A stretch of DNA of 64,000 nt. Origin: Rhabdornis inornatus (taxonomy: Eukaryota > Chordata > Aves > Passeriformes > Rhabdornithidae). Below are positions 33,501 to 48,500 of the stretch, in pieces. The translations under genes and the position numbers were made by a program. The notes below the pieces were generated by a model. That model saw nothing but the letters and a program-made list of their open reading frames with translations. It was not told the origin of the DNA and made no database searches. The stretch covers positions 558,001-622,000 of the forward strand of contig VWZS01002237.1 of NCBI GenBank assembly GCA_013397075.1, given 5' to 3'. Numbering within the stretch: the stretch's first letter is position 1; every line of letters starts with the position of its first letter.

Positions 33501-36500
33501 AAGTACTTTCCAAGGTAGGTATGTGCAGACCCTGCTAAAATCACATCAGCTCTTTGTGGTGCAGGACTTTTGGACTAAACTGCAGGAGTCAGTCCTCTTG
33601 GTGTTGCTGTCAGGAAATTACTATGTTTCATGTTAAAATTGGGAGAAACTGAGACTGAGGCTTGTCACAAGAAAAGTAATGTCAATTAACCCAAATTTTG
33701 TAGTTCTTAGCATTAAATCTTAGTGTTAAGTGCATGTTCTGGCCATGTTTTATTTCAAGGCCTCACTGTATTGATGATTCATCTTTCAGCTCACTCAGGG
33801 GTTTTTCACTGACTTCAGTGAAATTGCACTATAATCTTAATTACCTGTTCCTTGAGCTCAAACAGACGTGAGTGCTAAACATTAACAAATTATGAGTTTT
33901 TTTGATTTTTCCTCCCTTTTCTCACAGCTGTTTGCTTCAGTTACCTTTGAAGTTGTAGAAGAAAGTAAGGTACGTCTGAATTATTATCTACTAATGAGCT
34001 GTAACAGTTGGATCAAATCATACTCTAGTGGAGAGAGCATCCTGAGTCTGAAGACTCTGCTGAAGTAGGCTTCTCAAGTATAGTTCTGCTCCTGAAAAGC
34101 TGGGAAGTCTAGGTATTGCTGATCTCTGTGGTTGACATAGCCTACTAAGATTTGGCTCACAAGCTTAGAAGGCCACAGGTGTGCTCTAAGGCCAGTACAC
34201 TTAGTTCCCCAGTCAGTGCTGGCCTTCCTGAGAGTGAAATCCCTTCATTAGCCCTGGGTGTTCTTTCAGTACTTGGTATACATGGCTCTGAAAGATGGCT
34301 GTAAACCCACCAGTTACTTAAGGAGTGTTTGGAGTCTTGAAATAGTGAATAAGAGCCATGGCATCCTCACTCCTGAAGTACAGCTTGTTTGAATATGGAC
34401 TTCTTGAGTTGACTACTACTTCAGAGGAAATTTGGTTGCTTCATGATTGGTTGGAGAGAGCAGGGGAGGCATGGAAATGTTGTTTTGATCTGTGCAGAAA
34501 TCTATATATAATGAATTTGTCTCTTGAAGATACTCTGCATTTGGCTGAACTTTTGTTTTGTTTCATTGAAGTTTGTTGTGTCTGTCCAGGCTCCTAGAAC
34601 TCGAGCAGTGAAGAATGTGAGAAGGCATGCATGCTCCTCAATCATAAAGATGTGCCGGGATTACCCTCAGCTTGTCCTGGTATGTAAATGCAACTGTCAT
34701 GAAGAGTCTTGCCTCAGTTACAGTTGGATTTTGTGGGATTTTCAGCTTCCTTGGCTACGGTCTCTGCTTTCCTTGCAAGAAACATTCCTGCTGCGCAAAT
34801 GGCAAAGTTGTTCATTCCCTGTACTTCTTTCTTCCCTGCTGAAAAATTTTCTGCCTGAGGAGTTGAATTGTAGATTGGTGGGTTAAATGTAACAGGGATG
34901 AGGAGAAGGATACAAGCACTGCATTGGTTTTATGGGAATGTTTGCTGAATGTCCATATTATCACCTGTGCTGGTCTCAGTTGATTCCGTAGCTGAAGATA
35001 CTAGCATAGCTAATCACTAGATTTTCTTCTGTTACTTAACAGAATATAGGAGGAAAAGGAGAGTATTTGTTTTCTGGATGAGCTTGAGGAGATTAGAAGA
35101 CAAATACATTTAAATTCTATGAGCTGTGTTTTGTTTTTTTTGCTGAAGTAAACAGTCTCTGCATGCGACATTCTTTAGATGTGTTTCTATGGAGTGGGAG
35201 CTAGGATTATGGGAGGACCATAGGATGTTGCTAATTCAAACAAAGATATTTTTAAAGGATGTTAATTTAGGTAATTTGGAGGTTCCAGTTTGCATTCTGC
35301 AATTGATGCTGAGAGCTAATGGATTGATTTTTGTTCCGCTTTATTGGTCCTTGAGCTATAGCTGTCTTTTGCCCATGGCCAGCCAGACATCCTCACTAGA
35401 AGAGCCAAGGACCCAGAGCTGCCCCAAAAGATGTTCAGAGGACTTTGCTAAAGGGGATGATTGCTGATGCTTGTACAAAGTTATGGGTAGATGTGGTGGC
35501 AGCTGGAGAAGGAAGGGAAGAAATGCAAGAATTCCTGTGGCACCCATCATAACTACATGAATTGTTACTTACCACAAGCAAAGAGATGGTAGAATCCTAA
35601 GTCTGGCCGAAGAAGCAAGGTGCTTTCTATGGGCAAATAAAAGCACCAGAACTGCTTTGAGGTGTGATACTGCTTTAATGGATATAACTGCCTAGGGAGA
35701 TATTTCCTCTTCTTATTTCAGTCATTCTGGAGATTCAAAGTAAAATGGATGCAGGATAATGATAGAGGGAAGAGTAGAAGTTCTCTTAGACTGAATATGC
35801 AGAGAAACTTGAGTGTGAGGAGGATATGGCTATGTTGAGAAAAGGTAACAGAAGTGGTCCTCCAGCTGTACAGTCCACCCCTTCTCTACCTCCCCCAGTG
35901 ACCTTTCTCCATACCAGATGCTTGATGCTTTTCCACTTGGATGTGTTTTCTAGCCAAACTTTGAGATGTTGTACAACCACGTGAAACAGCTGCTGTCAAA
36001 TGAGCTACTTCTGACGCAGATGGAGAAGTGTGCTCTTATGGAGGCCCTTGTCCTCATCAGCAACCAGTTTAAGGACTATGAGCGACAGAAGGCTTTCCTG
36101 GAGGAGCTCATGGCTCCTGTGGCTGGCTTATGGCTCTCCCCAGAGATGCAGAGGTATGGGTTGTTTTTCTTTCTATTGGTCATTTCTTCTCCAACTTTGA
36201 GCTGGAGGTGTTAAGGAGGTAATGCCGTGCCCAGTACAGGATGGAGTACTACTAGCCTCTTTAGCCTGCTCTGTATTTGTTAGATGTTTATTGCCAGTGC
36301 AAAGCTCTGCTTAAATTCCCTGGTACAAACAATAATCCCATTGCTGTTTTTTGCTCCTGCCAGAGTCCTCTCAGATCCTGAAGCCTTTATATCCTACGTG
36401 GGTGCAGACAACAAAATTGCTGATCCAGTCTTGGAAGATCCTAGTGGCCTGAACCGGTCTAGAGTGAGTATTATTACCAGGAGAGGTGTAATCATTAGTG

Positions 36501-39500
36501 AAAGGAGACCTGGCTCCTTCCATCCCCTACTTCTCTTGTGATAACACACGAGGTCTCCTGGTCATATACTTCTTTAGAATGTGGATCAATAGGTTTTACA
36601 TGTTGCAGAATAACAGGCTGGCATTTGCTCTTTAAGCTACAGTAAAGAGCATGCAGGCCATACAAAACCACATTATTTATCGGAGTGAAGCACACTATTT
36701 CCTACTCTATTAAACAAAAAGTTTGGTTTTGGAGAAGCAATTGATTTACGTGATTTTTGGAAATACAGCACAGTGAATTGTGCTTTTTAAACCAGGCAGT
36801 ATGGAAAACACCATGCTCAGACTGGAGCACAGAATATAATTAAAATTAATCTGAGGAGATTTGTGCTGAGTTGTTAGTATAAAGTCTTTACTTGGACTGC
36901 TAAGCAGAGTTGCTGTCGTTAGATCTGTAGAAGAAACTGAAATGCAGTCCACAGAGATGTGCTTGTGATTTGGGGCTAATGCAGTTGTGTCTCAGATCCT
37001 GCATCTGTCCCAGCACATGAAGGACGTGAGGATGGTCTAGACCCTTACTTTTAGCAGCCTATCTGGCTGCTTGCATGCTCCTGAGATGGTATGCATTGAT
37101 GCTTTGTCTAATAGTGAATTCCTAGGCCATCCTGCCACAGCCAGGGCTCTCTGAAGTTGATGGAATATAGCATGATCATTTGCTGCATTTTCCTGGCAGC
37201 AAACTCAACAGAGTTTCTTCCTATCACCAGGTTAGGCTCACTGTAGAACATTCCCTTTGAGATGGGATGATGACATGTTTCTCTGAGAACCCGTTGATTC
37301 AGACTGTGATCTGGCTAAGAAATGCTTTCTCCACGTCTCTTGCTGCAGATAAGCTTTTGTGTGTACACCATTCTGGGAGTTGTGAAACGAGCTCGTTGGC
37401 CTGCTGCTACTGAGGAGGCAAAAGCTGGAGGATTCTTTTTGGGATACCTGCCTAGTGGAACTCCAATGTACCGTAATCCTTGCACTGAGCAGGTCCTGAA
37501 GCTTTTTGACAATTTACTTGCACTCATAAGGTGGGTCAAGTTGACTTGAAATCATTTATGTTGACTTACTTATCTCTGAAAACCAAACTGTGATAAATAC
37601 ATGGAATGCTCAGAGCATGTTTGCCCAGTAAAGCCAGTGGGAATACGGGCTGGTGCCAATGCCCAGGTACTGTTCCTGACTGTTCACAGTGGGGAATGGC
37701 ACTGGGGAAACTGGGAGCCTTCTGAATGTTCACTGGCCTGGCCTGCAAGAGGCCATCAAAGCTAATGGGAGCTTGTGCTGGGGTTGCCTCCCCCACCTCC
37801 AGTGCTCTAGTTCTGCCACCCAGTTAATGATTTCTCGACTAACATCTCTGCTCTGCCCTCAGCCCCTACAAGGCCACCTCTCCCATCACGACCAGAGCAG
37901 TCCCAGCTCTCATCGCATCCTGTTAGCCTTGTTCTCTCTTCAGTGTTAAATTAAGCTGACTTTGCTGAACATGAGCAGCAGCCTCCTGAACCACTGTCTG
38001 TTCTTGAAATCAGTGGGTGCATACTCTCAGGCTGTTGCTACCATGCAGTGCCTCTCTGTGTGTCACCAGTGTTGTGTAGGTCTGGGGCAGCCAGAGGAGG
38101 GAGCAAGAGAAGGCAGGAAAGGGAAATCCTGAATAACAAGAATAATAAGTTCCCAGAATTATAAAGGAGAAGTCTCTTTCAGGGTAACTCCTGACACTGG
38201 GATTTTGCCAGACTTATGGGACAATTTTGTGAGATAACATGTTAAATGCTTGAAAACTTGATGCTCTGTCCTTGGCAGGGGCCTTTTGAGAAAGAGCATT
38301 TTCAGATCCACTTAGATTTTTCAGCTCCTGAGTTTGTTTAGTAGTCACTGAGCTCAGGAATGTGCTGCTTCCAGAGAGAAGCAACATGCTGGACTCTTGG
38401 GACAAGCGCATGTTGTCTTGGCCCACACTGGCAGTGTTTCTCATCACTAAACTCTGCGTAGCACAGTGTGTGGTACTTTGGCCAGTGACCAGGTAGACTT
38501 ACAGAACTGTGCTTGAAGTGGTTTTGCCTTTTATCCTGGAAGACTGAAGATCCTGTTGATCCTGTTGGGCACTAAACCAGTGCCCAAGGTCTGAACAGGC
38601 TGCAACAGACACTTTTTCCTCGTGCAATCGCTGTTCCTATCAGAACTTGTGCCTTAGTAAAATCATCTCTGTTAAAACAAGCTTAGAAAAATGTCATCCA
38701 ATTTCTGTCACTACTTCACTTCTGTGAAGAAGCAGAAGTTCTGTGCCTGTCTGTTTACCACCTCAAAGAGAAGACATGAGCTCTGTTCCCAATCCGGTAT
38801 ACAAAGGAAGAGGCTCCATGGCTGGTTTGGGTTTTTTTTTGACATAATGCATCTGTGTTGTTCAAGCATCTCACCTGAAGAAATATTTTCTGTGTACATG
38901 GTAGTAACATACATGGAGAAACCTGTACTTCACTCAGAGGTATCTGGGCTTTTCTTGAGGCTGGATGGTCCAACAAGAACGAATTAATGATGTGTTAAGA
39001 ACAGCAGATCTTTATGCTTCGTATTTTTCCATTGCTGCTGCTGGATATATAGGCCTCTGTTTGACAACTATAAGCTCATAATTGTTCAGTGCAAGTGTTG
39101 ATTATGATGCTTATGTCTTTTTGGGAAAGCCGGATCTGGTGCTGTGGAGCTCCTGTTGTGTTCTTTGCTGACTTCAGGTGCCTTTTCCAAGTATGTCTTC
39201 CTCAAGCTGTCTTTAATATGGATCACACAGGAGAATATGGAATCTGTAGCTGCCTGTCAGCAGGCAGGAGGTATGGGGATATGAGGAAGGCTGCCTGGCA
39301 GGAAAGCTGCCTGTGTTTAGGATGCCTTCAGAGACATAATTGCATTACTACCTGGGGATGGATGCTTCTCTTAGATCTGTGCCATTAGGCAGCTCTCTGT
39401 AGAGATAAGCAACATGCAGTGCTGCCCACGTGCTCATGTGGGAAGTCCCTGCAGGCTCTGTTGGTTTCTGTGTGAGCAGATCCACAAGTAGCAGTAGCAT

Positions 39501-42500
39501 GGATCCTGCTGAGCAGCTGAACTGAGCGCCAGTGTGCTAACAAAGGGGGTGGTTTTCAGGCTGAGCAGGTGGGTCTGCTGCTCTCTGGATAGTGTGTGGC
39601 ATTCTGCTGCTGTGTTAGCAGACAGAAGCAGTGAAGCTGTTAAGCCGTTGAGCCTTTGCCAGGGTGGTAAGTAGCTTGAAGGTAGGTCATGGGTGAGATC
39701 AAACAACTGGGAAGAAAGAGGTAGTCCAGGTGATGGAAAAATAAGGTCGTTTAGAGTGGCATCTTACTGTATCTATCTACCTGTATTTGTCTCTGTGTTG
39801 GTAGCTGTATTTAATGAATTATTTTGAGGTTCCTTTATTAATCACTGCATGCAGTTTTCAGAGTAATGATTCTCCTGTCCTCTGTGGTACCTCATTTCAT
39901 TTAGGGGTTTTCTAGCTTCTGGCTTAAAATGTTCACTCCTTAATTTAAACCCAAATCATGATTTTCAGCCACTGTGGTGCATTTCTGCAGTCAGTAGCTG
40001 CATGACCTGATGGGTGCAGAGCCTTTATTGTGCTGGGATTTGCTCATGTTTTGTTACAAATTAAGTGCTCAGGCTTAGCAAATGCTTTGCTTAGACAAAG
40101 GCTTTTCTGGAACTCCTGATGATGATATGCTGACATTGCCAAAGCATTAATGCTGGTGAAAGAATTCTTGGGTAGACATGGATGCTGTAGGCATTTTCAT
40201 TGTAGGCAGCTCCAGCTTTGGAAAAATTCTTGAATCCCGGACTGTTCTAAAGGACTCATCTTCTGGTTTACAAGCTGTTCTCTCTAGGCATCAGATACTC
40301 TTTCTAGCAGAGCTGTGACCATCACTGAAAATCCCCCAAGTCCTGTCATATCCTTTGTTTGTCTTCTCTAAAGCATAAATGTCTCTTGAAATTAGTTTTG
40401 CTGTTTTCCTGTGTGTGGGATGCCCAGGAGTGCTGATAAGTCTCAGCTGGAACATGCCTAGGGGCTACATTATCATACATGAGGGCTGTTGGATGCCTTT
40501 TTAACTTCCATGGGGAGTGGGTGGTTGGCTATTTTCTCTCCATTCCCACTGGGAACTTGCTAAAGTATTTGCCTTGTAAGTGAACATCTGCCTCCCAACT
40601 CTCAGACTTAAGAAAATGCTTCAAGAATTCTGAAACAACTAAGTACCATGACCACACCTTCAGGATATGACTGCCTGTCCTGCTGGAGTTAGTGCAGTGG
40701 GGTTTCAGAGCTCACCTTTGCAATTCCACAGTCCCTGCATTTGCTCCACTGGCCTTCTGCCCAGTGCGAGGCAAAGCCAACTCTGGCATGGAGTGGGCAG
40801 GAGATATACAAGAGATTATTTTAGTGGCTAGGTTTCAGGATAGCCTCAAGCAGAAATGTACAGCTTTTTGAGTTGGAGCAACATTAACCAGTGTGGAAGC
40901 TGGACTGCTCCCTAGCCCTTCTTGGCCAAGCAGAATCAGCTTGTGCCCCTTTGAGGCCTGTTGCATGGTGTTAGATCCAGCCCAGAATGAGAGTATGAGT
41001 CATTAAATCATTTGTGTAGCTCTTTCTTATGAAGTTCGCATACTTGCCTTTCCTCATGTGCAGTGAGCAGGGAAGTATTTAACACTTGTAGAGAGAAACA
41101 GGATAGTTGCGGTTTTGGAGCTTTCTGCAAATGCAGGCAGATATCACTGCATCAGGGTTGCCAGAATTATGAATGTAGACCTTTAAAAAAAAACCCAAGA
41201 AACAATAATTAATACATGAGTGAAAGCTGAGACTCTGGAGAACATCCTGAGGTCTGTCCACCCTCCCTTCCCTCAGCCATTCCCATGTACCCCCTGCTTT
41301 GGGAAACGCTGCTTGAGGGGGAGATACTGAGTTGCCCTTGATCACCTCTAGCAGCAGGTACAATGGCATTGCAGTTTTGGAGGAGGCTGCAGGATTTGTG
41401 CTGTGTACAGCTGGCGACACCCAGAGTGGAGGTCTGAGGTCTCAAAGGAGAGAGGTAGGTGAGAGAGACACCCCTGCCGTGTCCAGCTCTGAGTGTCAAT
41501 ACCCTGCCTAAGAGAGGGGACCCATTTCGGCCTGGATGGCAAGAACCAGCCACCCATGACTGAATTGGTGTCTCTTGCAGACAGCGGACTGTGGCCACTT
41601 CCTGTGATGTGGAATTGTTCCCAGCTGGATGTGTTGTCCAGGGGGCATGTATGCCTGCCATGAGTAACATCTGATCGGACTGATGTTCTCACTAGAGTCC
41701 CTCCAATGCCACCTGCCATTCTGGGGACTATGACCCATCCCTGAGGGGCAGTGTGTGTATTTTGGAGCTGAAACAGCCCCTCGTTCTGCAGGGGCCCTAG
41801 GTGCAGAAGATCTTTTGAGACTATAGAATCTACGTCTTGTTAGTTTTGAAAATACATCCTCTGATCCCTTTGGCCAAGCTAATGAGTTGTTCCCAGCATC
41901 ATCTGGAGAATTGCTGGGAGTTTTTACTGCTGGTGCTTGCAAGGGGTGGGATGAACTGAAATAAGTGGAAGAGTCAGCCAGGAGATTCAGGACATGAGGT
42001 GGAGTCACTCCATGTCTCTGTTGGGTCAGCTTCCCCAGTATTTTTGCAGGTGAGGAAGGGGGATCCCATGCACATGTGCATGGTCTCACCTTCCTCATCA
42101 TCTGCCTCAGAAGAGCTGTCCACAAGCTGAAGGAGAGGATTCCACTGTCAAGGGCGAAAAGGGGTTGACTTACATGAGTATAAACCAAGTGCTCTTCTGT
42201 TTCAGGACTCACAACAACCTCTACATGCCAGAGATGGTGGCTAGGCTGGGGGATACATTTGCAAAGGCCTTGGACATGCTGGAGGTGGAGAAGAATGCTA
42301 TTCTAGGTAAGAGGCTTCTCTTCAGGAGGTATGTGTGGGCAGATTCTTAAGAGATATTTGAGTTAGTTATCTGTCCATAACAGTGGAAGTGAAATAGGGC
42401 TGGAGAACCAGCTTCTTCACAGTATTTGCAGTTCAGCTGTGGTTTGAACTGGCTGAAACTAAGGCATTAAATAAGTTATTGGTCTCAGACACATTGGTTT

Positions 42501-45500
42501 CTTCTGCATGCATTGATGGGTATGCTACCAGACTCTGTATCCCATCTATGGGATGGTGGTGGTCTCTGTAACATGGCATTTCGGGCTACAGAGACTGGAG
42601 GGTGCTGTAGTTGTCTGCCTTTGAGCAGAATTAGTGCTCAGAAGGAGCCCCGAGTGCTGGTGCAGAGACCTGTCCTGGAGGGCAAGAGCCAAGTTGTGCA
42701 GTGTGGCCCTGGTATTTGTTTCTCGACAGCAGATTAGAAAAAGGCCTTCAGAACCTTCTTAAAAAAGGTTTGAGTTTGTGAACACAGAAGCATTTCCAGC
42801 CAAGCAGAAGTGGGTGGCCTTGAGGATAAAGTGTGGATCATGACTTTGGAAATCGGGGTTTAATTTCAGGTTCTGACAGACAGTGAAATATTTTGGGGTA
42901 GTTGCTTTGTTTTTCTTTCTCCGTTTCCTATCTATAAAATGAGGACATACTTCCTTTACGTCTTTTCTGTGACTTTAAAAACTCTGTCTGTGAGCCCCTG
43001 CACATAAAGCAGTAGGGTCTTGATCTCTGCTCTAAACCTTTCAATATCGTAGTTCGACAGTAGCTTGTTTCCTGGCAGAGAATACAAACCTGAAGGGATG
43101 AGCTATTAGAGGAGCTGCAACAACCGTCAGCTTTGCTGCTGACTAGGTTCTGATAGCTCAAGTAAGTTGTACTTTGGAGAAATAAGGCAGCTACAGCAAC
43201 CTCAGTGGAAACACCTCTGCTCTGGGTGCAACAAGCCTGAACCTGGCTGACCTGACTTGCTGCCATCAAGCTAGCTGGGGCCTGCCCAGCATGCTCTGAA
43301 GGTGCACCGTGCTCTCCCATTAATTCAACATTAATGTAACTGAAGCTTATTCCTTTCCACAGGTCTCCCTCAGCCTTTGTTGGAACTTTACGACTCTCCT
43401 GTTTACAAAACAGTCTTAGAAAGGATGCAGGGCTTCTTTTGTACCCTCTACGACAACTGGTAAGAGCACCACATCTCTCACCACAATCCAGCACTGCACA
43501 ACTGGAGCAGTAGGATATTGTGGGGTCATGACTTCCTTTAGAGTTAGATTTCTGATGTGAGCTGTATCCTGTGATATCCAAGTACAAGCTGCAGTGGTGG
43601 CCTAGATTCAGTGGTTGGAGCCTGCTACACAGACATGGAACGGTCAGGAAAAGGTACCTCAAAATGGGGATCTGCTTTTAGCTCTTCTGCAGTTAGGTAG
43701 TCAGATTGGAGCGCTTGCCTGATATCCTGATCTAGTTTGTCTCTTTTGCCACTTGTAATTATGTGTCAGGGTACATCAGCACTTGAAAGTACCTTGTAGT
43801 GCTTAAATGCTTAATTCATTGTCCCTCTGCAGGTATCCCCAAAAAGAAAAGAGATACTGTGCTAAAATTCCTCTATAGCATTTGTTCAGGAATGTGACAA
43901 CTGCGTAGTCTCAAGATGATACTACTTGTAGCCTTTGCAGATCAGAGATGTGGTGTTTATCTAGCAGACTTGTAATTAATTTGTTTTTTGTTGAAGTTTT
44001 CACATCCTGGGAAATGCAGGCCCCTCCATGCAACAGGATTTCTACACTGTTGAGGGTCTCGCCACCCAACTCCTCAGCTCTGCTTTCAACAACCTCAACA
44101 ACATTCCTGATTACAGACTGCGTCCCATGCTCCGTATCCTTCCATCACTGTCTCAGGCCAGCTTGGGAGGCCCTGAAGACATAAATTTAAACCCTGTGTT
44201 GTTTTCAGTATGGCCAAGACAAAGAAGAGTGATTGAGGAGTTAAACAAACAGGGATACACATGGTGTGGATGAGGTGTGAGCCTAGAGGGCACAAGCACA
44301 ATGAGCAGTGCATGGGGTCAGAGTAAATGCAAAGGATTCATTGTGGTTCTGGAGGCACTGTGAGAGGTGAGTAGTGCCTTTTAGTGCCAAGGGGGCTTGG
44401 ATAGTGAGGAGCTTGACATGAGGATATGCTTTTCTAGGAGATCATGTGAGTTTCCCAACCTACTTTCCAGGACCGGACATTCAGTCTCACGTCTAGGAAA
44501 TGGGTGCTAAGTATCCTTAACTTTCTCAGCTGAACTTTCAGGGGAAAGAGCTGAATAACTGATGTTCTTGCTGTATAGAGATGCCACTTGTTAATTCAGG
44601 GCTGTGGGAAGGTGGGCTTCCAGGTGTCTGTCCCTTGGCCTCCAGTGGAATGGGCTTGGGCACTGTGCTGCAGTCTCCCTAGAAGCTGGCCTTACCTGTT
44701 GGATCTCTTCCTTAACTAGTCTGTGCAGGTGTGTTTGTGAAGCCCTTGGTACTTTCCTGCCCCTCAGAATACTACGAAACCCTTGTCTGCCCCATGCTGG
44801 GACCACTCTTTACCTATCTGCACATGGTAAGAAAACAGCTTGTTCAGTGCCTGTTCCTTGACAGCCCTGACTCCCTGTAGCAGCTGGCAGCAGTATGTGG
44901 GAATGTCTGTCTCTACAGAGCCAGCAGAGGCAAGGGCAGAGCCTTGATGCTTAATGTTTTGATGATGTTTTGGGGGGGCTTTAAAGTGCCTCAAACTCTG
45001 GCTGTTGCACTGCACCCCTTGCTGTGAGTTCAAACCTGTGGACATGAACTCCTCAACCTGCAGCCCTGAGACTTTTTGGGTTTATGTTTGGGGTTTTTTT
45101 CCCATGTCCTGTAATTTTCATGACAGCTCATTCACATTCCAACGCACTTGGTACCAGTTCTCCTGCCATTCTAAACAGGTCTTGGTGTGAGAGCTGTGTT
45201 TAAAGCTCTTGTGCTTCTGCCAGCAGCTATTGCTTGGGTTTCCTTGCATTATGTCCAGATTGAATCTTTCCTATTGTCTTGAACAGAGGTTGTCCCAGAA
45301 ATGGCAGGTGATCAACCAGCGAAGCATGCTCTGGTAAGCTTCCACCCCTTGGTACAAAGAGGGAAATGGGGAATGGGATGAAGATTTGGTCTTTTTACAT
45401 GGCCCTTTGCCCAGGAAAAGCTCTGCCAGTGAGGGCTGGAAGACACAGTGGTGACTCATTCCCTGTGTTTGGGCAGAGGGGGTGCTTGAGGACATTGGCT

Positions 45501-48500
45501 CCTTTCAAACTAAAACCTGTTCTTCTCAGTGAGGATGATGCTGCAGATGACAACCCTGAGTCTCAGGAGATGCTTGAGGAACAGCTGGTCAGGCTGCTGA
45601 CTCGAGAAGTCATGGATCTCGCCAGTAAGTGAAATCAGGCTAGGTCTCCTGAGATATTTGGGAAGTTTTCCCTGGAGAGGACAACAAGAATTCCCAATGT
45701 GCAGTGAAACTTAATTATAGCTGTCAGTAGTGCATAACGTAACTGTGAGAACTCAGATGTGAGACAGCCCTGCCAAAATCTTAGCTAAAACCTAGTAAGG
45801 GATAATTTAAAACCTTCAGAAGAGAGATTGTTCCTTTTGTTAGCTTTTATGGCTCCATGGTTTTGGGGCTGTTCATGTGGGAATCTAGTCCTACAGGGAA
45901 TTGGGTTCTCCCATTCTGTGCTTTGGAGCCCAGTATGGGACATGGATTTGTGGACAAGCCAAGTGGAGAGCAGTTTTGTTGCTGGCAATTGTGTCTAACC
46001 AGGCGTAAGGGAAGAGTACCTCCCCCCAAAGCAGTCTCCCTTGTGTTCCCCTTCTCCAACGTCGTTTTTGTGTCAGCATGGCTTTGTGCAGAGAGGCTGG
46101 GGAAATTGATTCCACAGAGATTACAGATCTCAGTCTTCTATCTCCTTTCTTGACGTGCCTTTTTTTGCTTTAAATCAGTGTTCTTGGGTTATGGACTTCA
46201 GATTGTTTTGCATATTCCTGGTTCTCAGTAGTAGGAAGCAACCACTCTGCAGCAGGTTCCACTGTGGGAAGGTGCTGTGGGTGGGGTGTTACAGCCTTCC
46301 AAGTAGTGCAGTATTGAGCTTTTATCCTGGGCTTTCTGATTCTTCAGATTCCCTATAAGAGCTGGGGGAGCTTGAAGCAGCTGTGAGCCCATCAGAGTCT
46401 GTAGGATAATCTCTGCATGTGCTTCAGTAGGATCTTCCCTTTTCTGCTCCTCTGACCTGCAACTGTTTTTGCAGCTGTTTGCTGTGTTTCTAAGAAAGGT
46501 GTTGAACAGAACACTACTGCTGCTGTAGATGGAGATGGTAAGTAAATGCCTACCTTTGCCTTTCCTGCCCTTAGTGTACACAAATGCTGTTCCTTTCCTC
46601 TTGCTTGAGGGTGAGGCTGGGCTGATGCTGGAAGTTCTGTATCAGGGGTATAGATTTGGTAAAAGCCTTCAGCTCTGTCCTGCCCAGCATGTCTGGGGGC
46701 CACAGAAAAACTGAGTCTAGCCTGAAAACTAATGTGCTGTAGGGTTCACAGGTGGCATATTGGAGCAGCTGGTTCTTAAGGTTCTGAGAAGTGGGCTGAG
46801 GAGCAGAGGGGGATTTGAACAGTTTCCCAAGAGCTAAAGGTGGCCAGTTGCATGCCCCTCCTGCCCCACATAGGGTGGGTGCTTTTTGCTTGAAAAGAGA
46901 TGTTCTGGGTAGCTGTGCCAGGACACTGATTCTTTGTGCTGTCTCCTGGCTCCCAGCTTAGTCGTTGCAGCCTCCCTGTGTCCCCCTCCTTGTGTCCCAG
47001 TCCTTGGGAGGTCACGTTCACAGTGCAGCCTTTGCTCTGCAGATGATGAGGCAATGGCCACAGAGGTGACTCCCCCTGCCAACGCAGAGCTCACCGAGCT
47101 CGGCAAGTGTCTGATGAAGCAAGAGGTAAGAGCGTGTGCTCTGACTGCCACCATCCTTTCTCTGTACTCTTTGTCACACTTGTCTGCTCTGCAGCCAGAC
47201 ACTGCTACAGAGATCTAGGCTGCTGGAGTGTCCCCTGTGTGGGAATCACCTCTTGGGAATGTGCATGGCTTTTAAGGGCCTTGCAGAAGCCACAAAGCGA
47301 ATGAGGGTTGGGATCCAGTTATACACACAGCTACAGAGCCTCAGCCCTTCTGGGGAAAAGGCCCTGGGCATTCAGCCCCTCCCTTGCTCTCCCTTTATCC
47401 TGGGCCCGTCTTCCTGAGGAAGAACTTCATCCAGCACTTTTTTCCCCTGTAAAATCTGCCTGAGGTGGTACAGGAGCCACAGTGCTAATACCACCCATAT
47501 TTCTGTACTCTCTGCTGTGGATGTCTCAGAAGCTCTTGTAGAAGTTTTTGCAGTGACTTGAGACTAGCAGCTGAGGGGAGTCCTTGAGTGCTTCAGGGTC
47601 TTTCCCAGAGAGATGAAGGGAGCAGGTTAACTTAACACTGGTCCCTCATGGTTATGATGGTGCACACTGGGTAAACGCCTTCCACAATGAAGGATTCTCA
47701 GAAGCTCCTGCAGATTCTCTGGATTTCTTCTTGGCTCCCATCAGGTTTGAATGCTGGAAGCAGGAAATAGTTCCTCTAACTGGTTTTCCTCTCTGACTCC
47801 CTTTCAGGATGTTTGCACTGCAGTGCTGATCACTGCCTACACATCCCTATCCTGGAAGGACACCTTGTCCTGCCAAAGAACCACAACACAGCTTTGCTGG
47901 CCACTGCTCAAACAGGTACCTCTGGGAGGAAGAAGGAATTAGTTCTGGTAGGGTTGGAAGAGGAAGCTCTGAATGTTGTGAGAAGCATGGCTGCTTCACC
48001 CCTGGGCACCTTCTCCCTCAGGAAGAGCAAGCTGTTGCAGAAAGGTGGTTATGTACCAATATGTTGCTTCAGTGCTGACAGTGCTTCTTCCCCAGGTGCT
48101 TCCAGGAAACCTCCTTCCTGATGCTGTGTCCTGGTTTTTCACAAGTGTGCTGAAGGGCTTACAGGTACATGGGCAGCACGATGGCTGCATGGCAGCTCTT
48201 GTCCACCTGGCTTTCCAGATCTACGAGGCCTTGGTGAGAAATTGTTCTTCATCCAAATGTGAGGTTGAGGAATGTGAGGGGAATGGTGAAAACTAATCCC
48301 ATGCCCAGTGGGTAGGGGCAGAGGAGTTAATGGCCCCCAAGGAGGGCAAGGCTGTTTTAGCAGAGCTGTGTTAATGGTACTTCTCCATGCAGCGGCCTCG
48401 CTATGGTGAGCTGAAGGCAGTGATGGAGCAGATCCCAGACATCCAGCTGGACTCTTTGGAGCAGTTTGATTCAAAGCTTCTCAACCCAACACTACAGAAA

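Noticed and set aside
37250..37330. C-box-like ATGATGA with CTGA downstream, possible box C/D snoRNA in XPO5 intron 19
   Set aside because: There is no terminal stem and no convincing spacing of C, D', C' and D boxes.
41508..42212. 234-codon open frame on the minus strand
   Set aside because: It lies in XPO5 intron 20 and overlaps the exon 21 acceptor. It has no homology or splice structure and is most likely a chance ORF.
42928..43662. 244-codon open frame on the minus strand
   Set aside because: It runs antisense across XPO5 exon 22 and its introns, has low-complexity composition and shows no recognisable domain or promoter context.
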